Numbered from the stretch's first letter, positions 45,131-54,624 are shown. The stretch: 64,000 nucleotides of DNA from Treponema pectinovorum (GCF_900497595.1 NZ_UFQO01000001.1:186001-250000); one strand, 5' to 3'. Notes: generated by a model from the letters alone, not told the origin. A program made the numbers and translations.

Positions 45131-46503
45131 AGAAGTTTTTCTTTTTCGTTCATGGCCGGGTCGTCGAGAACGGTTTGCAAAAGTTCGTCCAAGATTATTC
45201 CAATTTTTTTTCCAGGTTTTATCCCTAGTGAGATTAAATCTTTCCCATTTACTGCTAAATCTTTTAAACTTAAAGCAGAATTTTCTTGTTCAATTTTTTG
45301 GATTCGTTTTTTTAATTCCAAAATATTTTTTGTAACAGGACTTAAAGGACCTGCCTTTTCCCGATTTTTACCGTAATTGTCTGCAATCCTAAGGGCAAAA
45401 AGGTCGTCGATATAATCAAGCCCAACTCGAACTATGAATCTTCTAACTGCGGAGTCTGTCCAAGTTGGCTCAAAATAAAACATGTGTTCTTTTATCAGAT
45501 GGCAAATTTTACCAATCTGTACGTTTGAAAATTTTAATCTTGTCAAAATCTTTTCTGCTTTTTTTTCAGAATATTCTTCGTGTCTCCAAAAGTGAATCAA
45601 TTCCACTTTTTCTCCTTTTTTAAAAGGATTTTCTTCTATCGATACGGTTCTTGCATCAACTTTTCCGACATCGTGCAACAAGGCTGCAAGGCGAACTATA
45701 TAATTGTCTTGAGGAGCCCCATCGCATGAATAAACGCTGTGGTCAAAAACATCATAATGATGAAATCCCCGTACATCTTCTTGTGTTACTCCGCGACATT
45801 GCGCTAATTCTGGAATAAACTGTTTTAAAATTCCTGTTTCTTCCATCATAAAAAGCGCTTTTGAAGGCAAGGGACTTTCCATTATCTTTATGAGCTCATC
45901 CCTAAAACGTTCCAGCGAAATTGAAGCGATTTTTTTTTGAATTTCATCTTCAAATATCGCTGAATATGTATCTTTTTCTATACTAAAATCCAGTTGACTT
46001 GCAAATCTCAAGCATCTTACAGGTCTTAAGCCGTCTTCTAAAAATCTTTCGTGTGCGTTTCCTACAGTTTTTATGATTTTATTTTTAATGTCTTTTTGTC
46101 CATCGTAAGGATCTTCTATGTGTCCATCTTTTAGGCTTGCCGCGATTGCATTCATCGTAAAATCGCGCCTGCCTAAATCGTCTTTTAAAGAAGATGAAAA
46201 AATTACTTTGTCAGGGTGCCTTCCGTCTGAATAACCTTCGTCAAAACGGTACGTTGTAACTTCTATCTGCTTTTTCATAAAAAAAACGGTTACAGTTCCA
46301 TGTGCAATTCCTGTTGGTATAACTTTTTTAAAAAGCTTTGTAACATCTTGAGGTTTTGCATTTGTCGTTATATCCCAGTCGCTCGCTTTTTTCCCAAGCA
46401 AAATATCTCTAACCGCGCCGCCTACCAGATATGCTTCAAAACCGTTTGCGGCAAATATTTCATTCATTTTTTTTAATTCGTCTGGTATTCGTATCTTTTT
46501 CAA
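45106..46503 (-). CDS. cca: CCA-adding enzyme / tRNA nucleotidyltransferase
   Basis: Adds or repairs the 3' CCA of tRNAs; none of the tRNA genes here encodes CCA, so the activity is needed. Class II nucleotidyltransferase features: GGAVRDILLG near residue 29, DWDITT with the metal-binding aspartates near 41, GTVTVFF, RRDFTMNAIA, and RPVRCLRFASQL. An HD domain follows (AALLHDVGKVDART near 280). The length is 465 aa. The frame opens at GTG 46512, but AAGGGT (46516-46511) is spaced 7 nt from TTG 46503, which gives MKKIRIPDELKK. A poly(A) polymerase role cannot be excluded. Confidence 0.88.
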   Translation of the reverse strand: MKKIRIPDELKKMNEIFAANGFEAYLVGGAVRDILLGKKASDWDITTNAKPQDVTKLFKKVIPTGIAHGTVTVFFMKKQIEVTTYRFDEGYSDGRHPDKVIFSSSLKDDLGRRDFTMNAIAASLKDGHIEDPYDGQKDIKNKIIKTVGNAHERFLEDGLRPVRCLRFASQLDFSIEKDTYSAIFEDEIQKKIASISLERFRDELIKIMESPLPSKALFMMEETGILKQFIPELAQCRGVTQEDVRGFHHYDVFDHSVYSCDGAPQDNYIVRLAALLHDVGKVDARTVSIEENPFKKGEKVELIHFWRHEEYSEKKAEKILTRLKFSNVQIGKICHLIKEHMFYFEPTWTDSAVRRFIVRVGLDYIDDLFALRIADNYGKNREKAGPLSPVTKNILELKKRIQKIEQENSALSLKDLAVNGKDLISLGIKPGKKIGIILDELLQTVLDDPAMNEKEKLLKIAQNLK

Positions 46504-46543
46504 GTAAATCACCCTTATAAAAATGCTTTCAATCTTGTAAAAA

Positions 46544-46954
46544 TCAAATTCCTTCTGTAAGAACTTCTACAAAATTTGTTGCAAGGCTTATCGCTAAAGC
46601 CAAGACAAAAAATACAATAAAAATTACAAGATGAACATAAAAAAAAAGTTTTTTTGTAGCAACTATGTAATAAATGCATTCAATAGTCGCTGCTAAAGCG
46701 AAAAATGCCATTCCAATCGCAGTGCAAGAGCTTAGAAAGAGAATTAACTTTAAATTTTCATCCAAAAAATTTTGAACATTTCCAGAAAAAAACAGAAAAA
46801 GTTGTGCAATCAGCAAAAAAAGGAAAAAAAAGAAACCTCGTCTTGTAAGCGATAAGAGAGTTGGTAATTTTCTAAAAATAGAAAATTGTGAGATTTTAAT
46901 TATTCTTTTTGAATGTGATTTTTTCTTAGAATCTTTCATCTTGTTTTTGAGCAT
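46544..46954 (-). CDS. Small membrane protein of unknown function
   Basis: A 136-aa protein with a basic N-terminus (about 45 residues rich in Lys, Arg and Ser) and three predicted membrane helices (FFFFLFLLIAQLFLFF near 41-56, LILFLSSCTAIGMAFFALAA near 69-88, VHLVIFIVFFVLALAISLA near 107-126). I do not recognise a family. ATG 46939 is an alternative start. It lies just upstream of cca on the same strand and is divergent from the SPFH-like gene, 48 nt apart, so promoters for both overlap. Confidence 0.55.
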   Translation of the reverse strand: MLKNKMKDSKKKSHSKRIIKISQFSIFRKLPTLLSLTRRGFFFFLFLLIAQLFLFFSGNVQNFLDENLKLILFLSSCTAIGMAFFALAATIECIYYIVATKKLFFYVHLVIFIVFFVLALAISLATNFVEVLTEGI

Positions 46955-47002
46955 TGTTTTGTTATAAAATTGCTTACTTTATTATATATAAAAAGGTGGG
47001 GT

Positions 47003-47821
47003 ATGAAAAAGGGTTTTATCAGCATTGTAATAGTTTTATTGTTTTCAGGTTTTGTTTTTTATTTGGGGTTTGTAAGTTTTTCTGTTCCAGCAGGAAAATA
47101 TGCAGTTATGACTTCTAAAACTTCTGGAGTATATAAATCTGTAATTGAAAATTCAAAATTTACTTGGCGCTGGGAAAAAGTCATTCCAAAAAATGCAAGT
47201 CTCTATGTTTTTTCATTAGAACCTTATGTTTGCAGAAAGTCTTTTACAGGTGCTCTTCCTTCTGCTGATATTTATTCATCGCTGGTTATGGGAAACCCTG
47301 ATTTTAAATACAAATTTGATTTTGACATTTACCTAAAAATTGAAAAAGAAAATCTGGTTGACTTGGTTAAAAACGAAAATGTAAAAAATCAGGAAGAATT
47401 AGACAATTTTCTTGAAGCAACTGGAGCAAAAATTTCGCAGGATTTAAGTCAATACATAATCAAAATGAACGAAAATACTGTAATCGCTTCTTACGACATA
47501 CAAGAAATTTTAAAAGATTTAGATTTTTCTAAAAAATATCCGCTTGTAAAAGTGACTTCCGTTACAGTAAAAAATGCTTCCGTTCCAGATTTAAATCTCT
47601 ATAATATTGCAAAAAATTCCTATGAAAAATTTCAGGATTTAATCGACAAAAAATTGGCAGAAGCGGCAAATGAGCAATCTCAAAGAATTATGAGCGATGA
47701 GCGTTCTCTAAAAAAATTGGAAAAAATAGGCGAGCTCTTAAAAAAATATCCTGAATTAAATTCGCTCTTTTCAAATTCAACAACTGCAGAAGTTATAAAA
47801 TCGTTAAATGAATTAAAATAA
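47003..47821 (+). CDS. Putative SPFH/band-7-like membrane-anchored protein
   Basis: A 272-aa protein with one N-terminal helix (FISIVIVLLFSGFVFYLGF), then a segment that reads like the start of an SPFH/prohibitin domain (FSVPAGKYAVMTSKTSGVYKS) with beta strands up to about 110, and a helical C-terminal half rich in Lys and Glu. Sequence similarity to true SPFH proteins is only at the level of pattern, so the call is tentative. AGGTGGGG precedes ATG 47003; an upstream in-frame start at 46970 is less likely. aroH follows 12 nt later. Confidence 0.5.
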   Translation: MKKGFISIVIVLLFSGFVFYLGFVSFSVPAGKYAVMTSKTSGVYKSVIENSKFTWRWEKVIPKNASLYVFSLEPYVCRKSFTGALPSADIYSSLVMGNPDFKYKFDFDIYLKIEKENLVDLVKNENVKNQEELDNFLEATGAKISQDLSQYIIKMNENTVIASYDIQEILKDLDFSKKYPLVKVTSVTVKNASVPDLNLYNIAKNSYEKFQDLIDKKLAEAANEQSQRIMSDERSLKKLEKIGELLKKYPELNSLFSNSTTAEVIKSLNELK

Positions 47822-47833
47822 AAAGGAAAATTT

Positions 47834-48208
47834 ATGAGACTTTACGGAATTCGCGGAGCAACTGGCGCGCAAAACACAAAAGAATCTATCACAAAAAACA
47901 TTATTGAACTTTGTTCTAAAATATTTAAAGAAAATAAGATTTTAGCAAAAGATATAGTTTCCATTCAATTTACGCTTACAAAAGATTTAACAGTGCTAAA
48001 TCCTGCTTCTGCGCTTAGAAAAGGCGGGGATTGCGGAATAGATGTTTCTGAAGTTCCTCTTTTTTGCAGTCAAGAAGTCGATATCGAAGGTTCACCTGAA
48101 AAAATGATAAGGGTTTTAATAACTTCTTATCTTGAAGACGAGGCAACTGTAAAACCTATTTACATAAATGGTGCAGAAAAATTGCGCCCAGATTTAAAAA
48201 TTAAATAA
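47834..48208 (+). CDS. aroH: Chorismate mutase, AroH type
   Basis: Converts chorismate to prephenate for phenylalanine and tyrosine synthesis. The 124-aa protein follows the compact trimeric AroH fold: YGIRGATGAQNTKESI at the start, VSIQFTLTKDLTVLNPASALR near 37-57, VPLFCSQEVDIEGSPEKMIRVL near 73-94, and INGAEKLRPDL at the end, containing the active-site arginines and glutamate of the family. AAAAGGAAA precedes the ATG. No other aromatic-pathway gene is nearby. Confidence 0.88.
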   Translation: MRLYGIRGATGAQNTKESITKNIIELCSKIFKENKILAKDIVSIQFTLTKDLTVLNPASALRKGGDCGIDVSEVPLFCSQEVDIEGSPEKMIRVLITSYLEDEATVKPIYINGAEKLRPDLKIK

Positions 48209-48226
48209 AATTTGCTAAAAACGATA

Positions 48227-48255
48227 TTGACACTTTTTTGGTCGTTTGTTATATT
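48227..48255 (+). promoter_or_regulatory. Promoter of the tRNA-Thr/tRNA-Tyr unit
   Basis: TTGACA (48227-48232), 17 nt spacer, TATATT (48250-48255). A perfect -35 and near-perfect -10 lie about 60 nt ahead of tRNA-Thr. Confidence 0.8.
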
Positions 48256-48317
48256 ACTAGCACGTTACGCAAGATATTTGAGTTAAGACTTAAATGCTTG
48301 CGAGAAATATTAAAAAT

Positions 48318-48390
48318 GCTGCCTTAGCTCAGTTGGTAGAGCACGTGATTTGTAATCTCGGGGTCGAGGGTCCGAGTCCTTCAGGCAGCT
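48318..48390 (+). tRNA. tRNA-Thr (anticodon TGT), atypical
   Basis: Acceptor GCTGCCT/AGGCAGC pairs fully, the D arm GCTC/GAGC is regular, and loop TTTGTAA gives anticodon TGT, reading ACA. Two oddities: the anticodon stem CGTGA/TCTCG has a central T-T mismatch (29-41), and the T loop is TCCGAGT, with C where the near-universal U55 should be. It may still be functional, or it may be drifting. Confidence 0.85.
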
Positions 48391-48399
48391 TTTTTTATT

Positions 48400-48481
48400 G
48401 GGGAGTTTCCCGAGTGGTCAAAGGGGACAGACTGTAAATCTGCTGCCTAGTGCTTCGTAGGTTCGAATCCTTCACTCCCCA
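48400..48481 (+). tRNA. tRNA-Tyr (anticodon GTA)
   Basis: Acceptor GGGGAGT/ACTCCCC pairs fully (48400-48406, 48474-48480), discriminator A48481. Anticodon loop CTGTAAA gives GTA. The long variable arm (CTGCCTAGTGCTTCGTAG) marks a class II tRNA, and the T arm AGG-TTCGAAT-CCT is canonical. It lies 9 nt after tRNA-Thr, on the same transcript. Confidence 0.94.
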
Positions 48482-48485
48482 GTTG

Positions 48486-48517
48486 AGCCTTGAAAATTTA
48501 ATTCAAGGCTTTTTTTA
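48486..48517 (+). terminator. Terminator of the tRNA unit
   Basis: AGCCTTGAA (48486-48494) pairs perfectly with TTCAAGGCT (48502-48510), followed by seven T. The next 273 nt to 48790 are AT-rich with no gene; TTGAAT-ATTTTA-ATTCAA (48692-48709) is a small palindrome there. Confidence 0.92.
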
Positions 48518-48790
48518 TCTAAAATTGTCTTTCCATAAAAATCAAAAATGGATTTTTCAGATTAGAGTTTTATCAATTTACTTTCTGCGTTATGTGTTCA
48601 TATAATTTTTCAAATATTTTAACTAATCGCTACAATTTAAAATGACGGGGAAAAAATTACTTATTATATTATATTTTATGGAATATTTTAGGTTGAATAT
48701 TTTAATTCAATAAAAAATGGCATAAAAAGATAAAACTATTTGTAAAAGGTTGCATTTTATTTTGATTTATAAAAAAAAGAGAGTTTATTT

Positions 48791-49006
48791 ATGAGTTTAA
48801 AAATGGATGATGAGCCAATGCGCGAAGTTGAGTTGGAGTCGAGTTTTAATTATAATTTTTCGGAAAATGAAACCGCTCTTCTTGCAAAATTTTTAAGGAA
48901 AAATCAAAATCAACTTCCAGAAGGTTTAGAAGCGTTCGCTAGAAAATTGGAGTTGTTTATTTACAGTAATATGTCAATCGATGAGGTTGAAAAATTTTAT
49001 TTATGA
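48791..49006 (+). CDS. Small acidic protein of unknown function ahead of mltG
   Basis: A 71-aa soluble protein, acidic at the N-terminus (DDEPMREVELESSF) and helical after residue 27 (ETALLAKFLRKNQNQLPEGLEAFARKLE in part). I recognise no family. GAGAG lies upstream of ATG 48791. Its stop overlaps the mltG start (ATGA), so the two are translationally coupled, and its AAA-K-x-L-R pattern suggests a small binding protein or adaptor rather than an enzyme. Confidence 0.6.
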   Translation: MSLKMDDEPMREVELESSFNYNFSENETALLAKFLRKNQNQLPEGLEAFARKLELFIYSNMSIDEVEKFYL

Positions 49007-50058
49007 AAAAAAAATCTTTTACTTCAAAAATATTCTTAATTTTACCGATTTTTGTAATCTTTTTTCTTCTGGGGCTTTCGTTTGTGAACTTATACGTTCC
49101 CCTTTCATTAAAAAAAACGGAAGAAAAAATTCGGGTTGAGATTCCTGCTGGAACGAGTGCAAAAAAAATTGCTCATATTTTAAAACAGAAAAATCTCATC
49201 CGTTCAGAGAAGTTTTTTTATCTTTCTTCTCGATTCCCTTTTGTTTTTGCTCATTCAAATCCTTATTCTCTAAAATCTGGGGTTTATAAAATTTCTTCTG
49301 ATATGTCTGTAAAGCAAATATTGGCTTTGCTGGAATCTGGTCAGAACGAATACATAAAAACCGTTTTTCCAGAAGGACTTACAACTTCAAAAATTGCAGA
49401 GATTTTACAGGAAAAGGGTGTTTGTAGCAAAGATGATTTTATCCTTGCTTCAAAAAATGAATCTCTTTTAAAAAAATATTCTATCCCTGCTAAAAATTTT
49501 GAGGGCTTTTTATTTCCCGACACTTATTTTTTTACTCCAAATATGGATGCAACAAAAGTGCTCGATATGATGGTCAATAATTTTTTCTCCAAAGTGAATA
49601 CAATTCCTCAGTTTCAGGGAAAAACTGTAAGTGAATATTATAAAACTGTTATCTTAGCTTCAATCGTAGAGCGCGAATATCGCCTTGAAGAAGAAGCCCC
49701 TTTGATTGCAAGCGTTTTTACAAACAGGCTTCAAAAAAACATTGGTCTTTATTCCTGTGCAACGATTGAATATGTCATTACGGAAATAATGGGAAAACCT
49801 CATCCTGATGTCATAAAGTATGAAGATTTAAAGATAGATTCGCCTTACAATACATACAAGTGGGCAGGATTAACTCCAACTCCAATTTCAAATCCTGGAC
49901 TGGTCGCTTTAGAAGCCGCGGCAAATCCTCCAAAAACCGGCTATTATTTTTTTACTTTAGCCGATGAGAGAAGAGGAAATCATATTTTTACTAAGAATTT
50001 TACTTCTCATATTCAGGCGGGAAGCAATTTTAAAACAAAGAAGGTGGCATCTTTTTAA
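49003..50058 (+). CDS. mltG: Endolytic murein transglycosylase MltG (YceG-like)
   Basis: Inner-membrane lytic transglycosylase that cuts nascent glycan strands and sets their length. One N-terminal membrane helix (IFLILPIFVIFFLLGLSFVN) is followed by a LysM-like part (VEIPAGTSAKKIAHILKQKNLI) and the YceG catalytic domain, with the active-site glutamate in ASIVEREYRLEEEAPLIASVFTNRL near 222. The ending PTPISNPGLVALEAAANP and YYFF is characteristic. The length of 351 aa is typical. dnaG follows 2 nt after the stop. Confidence 0.92.
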   Translation: MKKKSFTSKIFLILPIFVIFFLLGLSFVNLYVPLSLKKTEEKIRVEIPAGTSAKKIAHILKQKNLIRSEKFFYLSSRFPFVFAHSNPYSLKSGVYKISSDMSVKQILALLESGQNEYIKTVFPEGLTTSKIAEILQEKGVCSKDDFILASKNESLLKKYSIPAKNFEGFLFPDTYFFTPNMDATKVLDMMVNNFFSKVNTIPQFQGKTVSEYYKTVILASIVEREYRLEEEAPLIASVFTNRLQKNIGLYSCATIEYVITEIMGKPHPDVIKYEDLKIDSPYNTYKWAGLTPTPISNPGLVALEAAANPPKTGYYFFTLADERRGNHIFTKNFTSHIQAGSNFKTKKVASF

Positions 50059-50060
50059 GA

Positions 50061-51869
50061 ATGGCAGGTTTTATCTCTCAAGAATCGATAGATGCTGTAA
50101 AAAATGCAGCAGACATAGTTTCTGTAGTAAGTGAATATGTAAAATTAGACAAAAGAGGCTCAGAATTCTGGGGATGCTGTCCTTTTCACGGAGAAAAAAC
50201 GGCATCGTTTCATGTTGTTCCTGAAAAAAACGCATATTATTGTTTTGGCTGTCATGTTGGAGGAACTTCTTCGATAAAATTCATTCAAGAAATCGAAAAA
50301 CTGACTTTTCCAGAAGCGGTCGATTTTCTTGCAAAAAAATTTGGTGTTGCTTTACGATACGAAGATTCTGGAAATATCGAATACAAAGTTGACCGCACAA
50401 AAGATGATTTAAAAAATCTTTACAACAGGCTTGCAGGCACTTTTAACTACATGCTAACTCAATCAGAACAGGGAAAAATGGCACTTGCCTATATAAAATC
50501 GCGGGGAATTACAGACGATGTTATTGAAAAGTTTAAATTTGGTTATGCTCCAGATGATAAATATTGGTTAAAAAGATTTCTTCTTGGAAAAAACTTTACG
50601 GAAGATTTGCTCTCAAAATCTGGGCTTTTTTCAAAAAATTACAGGGATTTGAGTTTTTTTTCGGACAGGTTTATGATTCCGATTTTTGATGAAAGAGGCG
50701 ACTGCGTTGCTATGAGTGGTCGAGTTATTCCTCCTGCTGACGAGTCGCAAAGAAAATATATAAACTCTCCGGAAACAATCATATATTCAAAAAAAACGAC
50801 TTTGTTTGCGTTAAATCTTGCAAAAAAAACGATGGGGGAAAAAGGTTTTGCAATAATATGCGAAGGTCCAATGGACTGCATCGCCTATCATCAGGCAGGA
50901 ATTACAAACGCAGTTGCTTCTTGTGGAACTTCTTTTACAGACGAGCATATAAAAAAACTAAAGCGTTATGCTTTTGACAAAAAAGAAGGCTCGTCCTGCG
51001 TCTATCTTTCGTTTGATTCGGATTCTGCCGGTAAAACTGCAACTTTAAAAGCGATTCTAGCCTGTAGAAGACAGTCAATCACTGTAAAGGTTATAAGGCT
51101 TAGAGGAGGGAAAGATCCTTCAGAAATTTTATTGAAATACGGTGCCGAAACATTGACGGCAGACGTGAATAACGCTATATTAGATTCCGATTATCTGTTT
51201 GAATCTTTGTCGCAAGAATATGCAATTGACACGCCAGAGGGCAAGGCTAAAGTCGCAATGGCTTATTTTCAGTACATAGATGCATTGCAAACTGATATTC
51301 AAAAAGAATCACACTTGGATCTGCTTTGCCAAAGGTTGAATCTATCTAGGCAAGCGGTTTTAAGGGATTATAACAACAGGGAAGAAGGACGAAAACGGTT
51401 AGAAAATCGTCAGGAAAATCGAAATCAAAAAGATTTTTCAATTCGTAAAGATGCGGAACTTCGAGCCTTGCTTGCAGTCATTGCAGACACGAATCAGTTT
51501 GAACTGATGAGGCGTGAGCTTAACGAAGATGTCTTTGAATCCCCACAAGCAAAAGAACTGTTCATTATTTTGGAGGAATGCTACCGACAAAAATCCCTTT
51601 CTTTTAGCACTATATGCGAGCGTTGTAAAAATCAAGAATTAGTCCAAATAATAACCGAAGGCGTTATGTCTGGCGAATATTCAAAAAACACGGAAAAGAT
51701 TGTCAAAGACAGTATTAGGCTTATAAAGCAGAGGGATTTAATACGGCAAAGGGATTATATAATCGACAGGTTAAAAAAGTTGAATAAACCATCGACTCCT
51801 CAAGAACAAGAGGAACTAAAATCTCTTCTTCACGAAAAAATGAATATAGATAACCTTATAAACTCTTAA
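50061..51869 (+). CDS. dnaG: DNA primase
   Basis: Synthesises RNA primers for replication. The N-terminal CHC2 zinc finger is present (CCPFHGEKTASFHV and YYCFGCHVGG, about residues 37-66), then the catalytic core with a TOPRIM domain (EGPMDCIAYHQAG near 275, LSFDSDSAGKTA near 318) and a C-terminal DnaB-interaction region. The length of 602 aa is typical. It starts 2 nt after mltG; AAGGTGG is 14 nt upstream, so reinitiation after mltG is likely. With rpoD it forms the macromolecular-synthesis pair. Confidence 0.95.
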   Translation: MAGFISQESIDAVKNAADIVSVVSEYVKLDKRGSEFWGCCPFHGEKTASFHVVPEKNAYYCFGCHVGGTSSIKFIQEIEKLTFPEAVDFLAKKFGVALRYEDSGNIEYKVDRTKDDLKNLYNRLAGTFNYMLTQSEQGKMALAYIKSRGITDDVIEKFKFGYAPDDKYWLKRFLLGKNFTEDLLSKSGLFSKNYRDLSFFSDRFMIPIFDERGDCVAMSGRVIPPADESQRKYINSPETIIYSKKTTLFALNLAKKTMGEKGFAIICEGPMDCIAYHQAGITNAVASCGTSFTDEHIKKLKRYAFDKKEGSSCVYLSFDSDSAGKTATLKAILACRRQSITVKVIRLRGGKDPSEILLKYGAETLTADVNNAILDSDYLFESLSQEYAIDTPEGKAKVAMAYFQYIDALQTDIQKESHLDLLCQRLNLSRQAVLRDYNNREEGRKRLENRQENRNQKDFSIRKDAELRALLAVIADTNQFELMRRELNEDVFESPQAKELFIILEECYRQKSLSFSTICERCKNQELVQIITEGVMSGEYSKNTEKIVKDSIRLIKQRDLIRQRDYIIDRLKKLNKPSTPQEQEELKSLLHEKMNIDNLINS

Positions 51870-51910
51870 AAAGGTTTTTAAGGAAAATTTAAAATAAATG
51901 AGGGCAAAAT

Positions 51911-53665
51911 ATGGATCAAGAACTGGATCCCGCAGTTGCAAAACTTCTTGAATATGCAAAAGATAAACAGATAATTTCTTGGGACGAAATCAACGAGATT
52001 TTGGGACAGGATTTTGTAAATTCTCCTAACATGGAGGGTGTGCTTCAACTTTTAACTGCAAATAACATTCAGGTTATGGAAGAAGACACTCTTGAAGATG
52101 ATGAAACCGAAGAAGAAATAGAAAACGATGAAGATTCAGAAGAAGGAGATGATGAAGACCGAATCGTAAACAGTGATAAAGAATCCAATGTTGACGATCC
52201 AATCCGTCTTTATCTGCGCGAAATTGGAAAAGAAAAACTTTTAACCGCAGAAGAAGAAGTAAAATATTCTAAAGAGATGGAAGATGGCGAAAACATCATA
52301 AAGGGTGTTATAAAAGACTCTGGCATGATGATTCCCGAATTTTTTTCTGTGGCACAAAAAGCGTTTACAAGAATAGATCCTCATGAGCCAGGAAAAGCAC
52401 GAAAAGAGATAAACGAAGAGATGTCGGAAAAACGCCGCTTAAAAACTTGCTACTCTGAATGGTTAAAACCTGTTCTTCCAGATATGAAGCAGTACATCGC
52501 TTTAAAAAAGACTTTGTTCGAAGCTGAGCAGTCTGCTGATATTTTTGAAAATCCTCAATTAGAGGAATTGCGCATAAAAATTCTTCCAGGTTTAAAAGAA
52601 ATTGAAATTCAGTCGGAAGAAATTGAACGCTTTAGCGACAGGTTTGAAGAGGCAACCGACAAAATAGAAGAATACAGGCACAATCAAGAAAAAAAGATGA
52701 AAGAGCTTAGAATTTCAAGTCCGTCGGAATTGAGAAATCTCGGACGAAAACTTGCAATTCACTCGCAGTCTATAAAACTTGAAAAAGATCTTGGAATGTC
52801 AAGCGATGAAATTCGCGATGTCTATACTCAGATTCAAAAAATAGACAGAAAATTGCGTCGCATGGAATACGATTTTGAAAACAGCGTTGAAGACATTTTA
52901 AAAAAAGCGAAAGAGATAGAACGCGGCAAGCGAATGATGGAAAAAGCAAAAAACAAGTTGATAAATGCAAACCTTCGTCTCGTCGTTTCTATCGCAAAAA
53001 AATACACAAACAGAGGTCTCCAATTTTTTGATTTGGTTCAAGAGGGGAATATCGGTCTTATAAAGGCAGTCGAAAAATTTGAATATCGAAAAGGATATAA
53101 ATTTTCAACTTATGCTACTTGGTGGATTCGACAGGCCATAACTCGTTCAATTTCAGATCAGGCAAGAACGATTCGTGTTCCAGTTCACATGATTGAACAG
53201 ATAAATAAGGTTGTTCGAGAAAGCCGCCAGTTGATGCAAAAATTAGGTCGAGAACCAAACGATGAAGAAATTGCTCAGCAACTTGGTTGGCCAGTTGCTC
53301 GCGTAAAGCAGGTAAAAAATGTCGCTCGAGAGCCAATCTCGCTTGAAACTCCTATCGGAGAAGAAGAAGACAGTCAGCTTGGAGATTTTATTGAAGATAA
53401 AGAAGTAGAAAATCCAGCAAATCAAACTGCATATAAAATGCTTCAGGAGCAGTTAAAGGAAGTTTTATCTTCTTTACCAGTTAGAGAGCAGGAAGTTTTA
53501 AAAATGCGCTTTGGTCTTGATGACGGCTACAGCCTTACGCTCGAAGAAGTCGGCTTGTATTTTAACGTAACACGTGAGCGAATCCGACAGATAGAAGCAA
53601 AAGCACTGCGACGACTTCGTCATCCTCGCAGGGCAAGTGGATTGAGAGATTATATCGAATCCTAA
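51911..53665 (+). CDS. rpoD: Primary sigma factor RpoD (sigma-70)
   Basis: Housekeeping sigma factor. Region 1.1 occupies the first 60 residues or so, followed by a very acidic stretch, region 1.2 ([17 protein letters not shown] near 95), a non-conserved domain (about 130-340), and regions 2.1-2.4 ([44 protein letters not shown]). Region 3 begins at [12 protein letters not shown], and region 4.2 is [20 protein letters not shown]. The length is 584 aa. GAGGG precedes ATG 51911. The TTGACA/TATAAT promoters seen across the window are those expected for this factor. Confidence 0.96.
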   Translation: MDQELDPAVAKLLEYAKDKQIISWDEINEILGQDFVNSPNMEGVLQLLTANNIQVMEEDTLEDDETEEEIENDEDSEEGDDEDRIVNSDKESNVDDPIRLYLREIGKEKLLTAEEEVKYSKEMEDGENIIKGVIKDSGMMIPEFFSVAQKAFTRIDPHEPGKARKEINEEMSEKRRLKTCYSEWLKPVLPDMKQYIALKKTLFEAEQSADIFENPQLEELRIKILPGLKEIEIQSEEIERFSDRFEEATDKIEEYRHNQEKKMKELRISSPSELRNLGRKLAIHSQSIKLEKDLGMSSDEIRDVYTQIQKIDRKLRRMEYDFENSVEDILKKAKEIERGKRMMEKAKNKLINANLRLVVSIAKKYTNRGLQFFDLVQEGNIGLIKAVEKFEYRKGYKFSTYATWWIRQAITRSISDQARTIRVPVHMIEQINKVVRESRQLMQKLGREPNDEEIAQQLGWPVARVKQVKNVAREPISLETPIGEEEDSQLGDFIEDKEVENPANQTAYKMLQEQLKEVLSSLPVREQEVLKMRFGLDDGYSLTLEEVGLYFNVTRERIRQIEAKALRRLRHPRRASGLRDYIES

Positions 53666-53684
53666 TCTGCAATTTATGGCTTTA

Positions 53685-53713
53685 TAGACATAAAAGAGTA
53701 ATTTTTATATACT
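53685..53713 (+). promoter_or_regulatory. Promoter of the zinc-ribbon protein gene
   Basis: TAGACA (53685-53690), 17 nt spacer, TATACT (53708-53713); TAGAGG at 53731-53736 is the ribosome-binding site for ATG 53746. Confidence 0.6.
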
Positions 53714-53745
53714 ATTTTGACATTTTTACCTAGAGGTTTTTTTAC

Positions 53746-54624
53746 ATGGTAATGACAGAGGTTTTTGATAAACTTAAAGATTTGCAGGATGTGCTTGCAG
53801 AAAAATATGAGCTTGAATCAAAAATAAATGATTCTCCAAAACAGCTTTTAAGCCAAGATGAATTATTGGTTCGTCTTAGAAAGGAATTCCTTGAAACAAA
53901 CGAATCTTATGAAAAAGTAAAGTCCGAAGTTGGGCAACTCCAGTTAGAACTTGACGAAGCAGAAAAATCACGTGAAGCAGGTGAAAAAGGAATGGATAAC
54001 ATTTCTACACACCGCGAATATGAAGCCCTTGAAAAGCAAATAAACGAAGCATCTGCAAGAGAAACTTCTTTGCGCAAAGATTTGCAGAAAAAAAATAAAG
54101 AACTTGAAGAATTAAACGAAAAACTTCGCATGGATGAAGAGATGATAAAGGCTCAGGAATCCGATTTGAATGCAAACAAGGCATCTTTAGACAGCGAAGT
54201 TGAAGGTTATAAAAATCAGTTGCAGCAGCTTAAATTGCGCGAAGATGAAATAACTCCAGGTTTGGATAGTGAAATCGTGTACAAATTCCAGAGAATAATT
54301 CAGCGCAATAGCGAAGGTATAGTTGCAGTTCGTAACGGAGTTTGCATGGGTTGCCACATGATTTTACCTGGTCAGTTTGCAAACGAAGTTCACGAAGGCG
54401 AAAAAATCTTGTTCTGCCCATATTGCAGTAGGATTCTTTATCACGAAGATGTTGCAGAAGGCGAAGAGAGTGATGATTTTCTTTCTATGGATGAAACAGG
54501 CTCTCTTGCTGATTTTGATGAAGAATTCGCTGACGAATTTGAAGATGAGTCTGAAGAAGATCGAGATATTGACGAAGATTCATCAGATGACGATGATGAA
54601 AAATCCATCACTTTTGAAGAGTAG
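53746..54624 (+). CDS. Coiled-coil protein with C4 zinc ribbon (CT398-like)
   Basis: A 292-aa cytoplasmic protein of the family with a long N-terminal coiled coil and a C-terminal zinc ribbon. Residues about 10-175 are heptad-rich (Leu, Glu, Lys), with the ISTHREYEALEKQI motif near 87 that is typical of the family. CMGCHMIL and CPYCSRIL (about 200-230) supply four zinc-binding cysteines. The last 60 residues are extremely acidic (Asp/Glu runs), which the family normally lacks. Chlamydial CT398 binds sigma-54 and secretion proteins; the role here is unknown. A strong terminator follows. Confidence 0.82.
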   Translation: MVMTEVFDKLKDLQDVLAEKYELESKINDSPKQLLSQDELLVRLRKEFLETNESYEKVKSEVGQLQLELDEAEKSREAGEKGMDNISTHREYEALEKQINEASARETSLRKDLQKKNKELEELNEKLRMDEEMIKAQESDLNANKASLDSEVEGYKNQLQQLKLREDEITPGLDSEIVYKFQRIIQRNSEGIVAVRNGVCMGCHMILPGQFANEVHEGEKILFCPYCSRILYHEDVAEGEESDDFLSMDETGSLADFDEEFADEFEDESEEDRDIDEDSSDDDDEKSITFEE

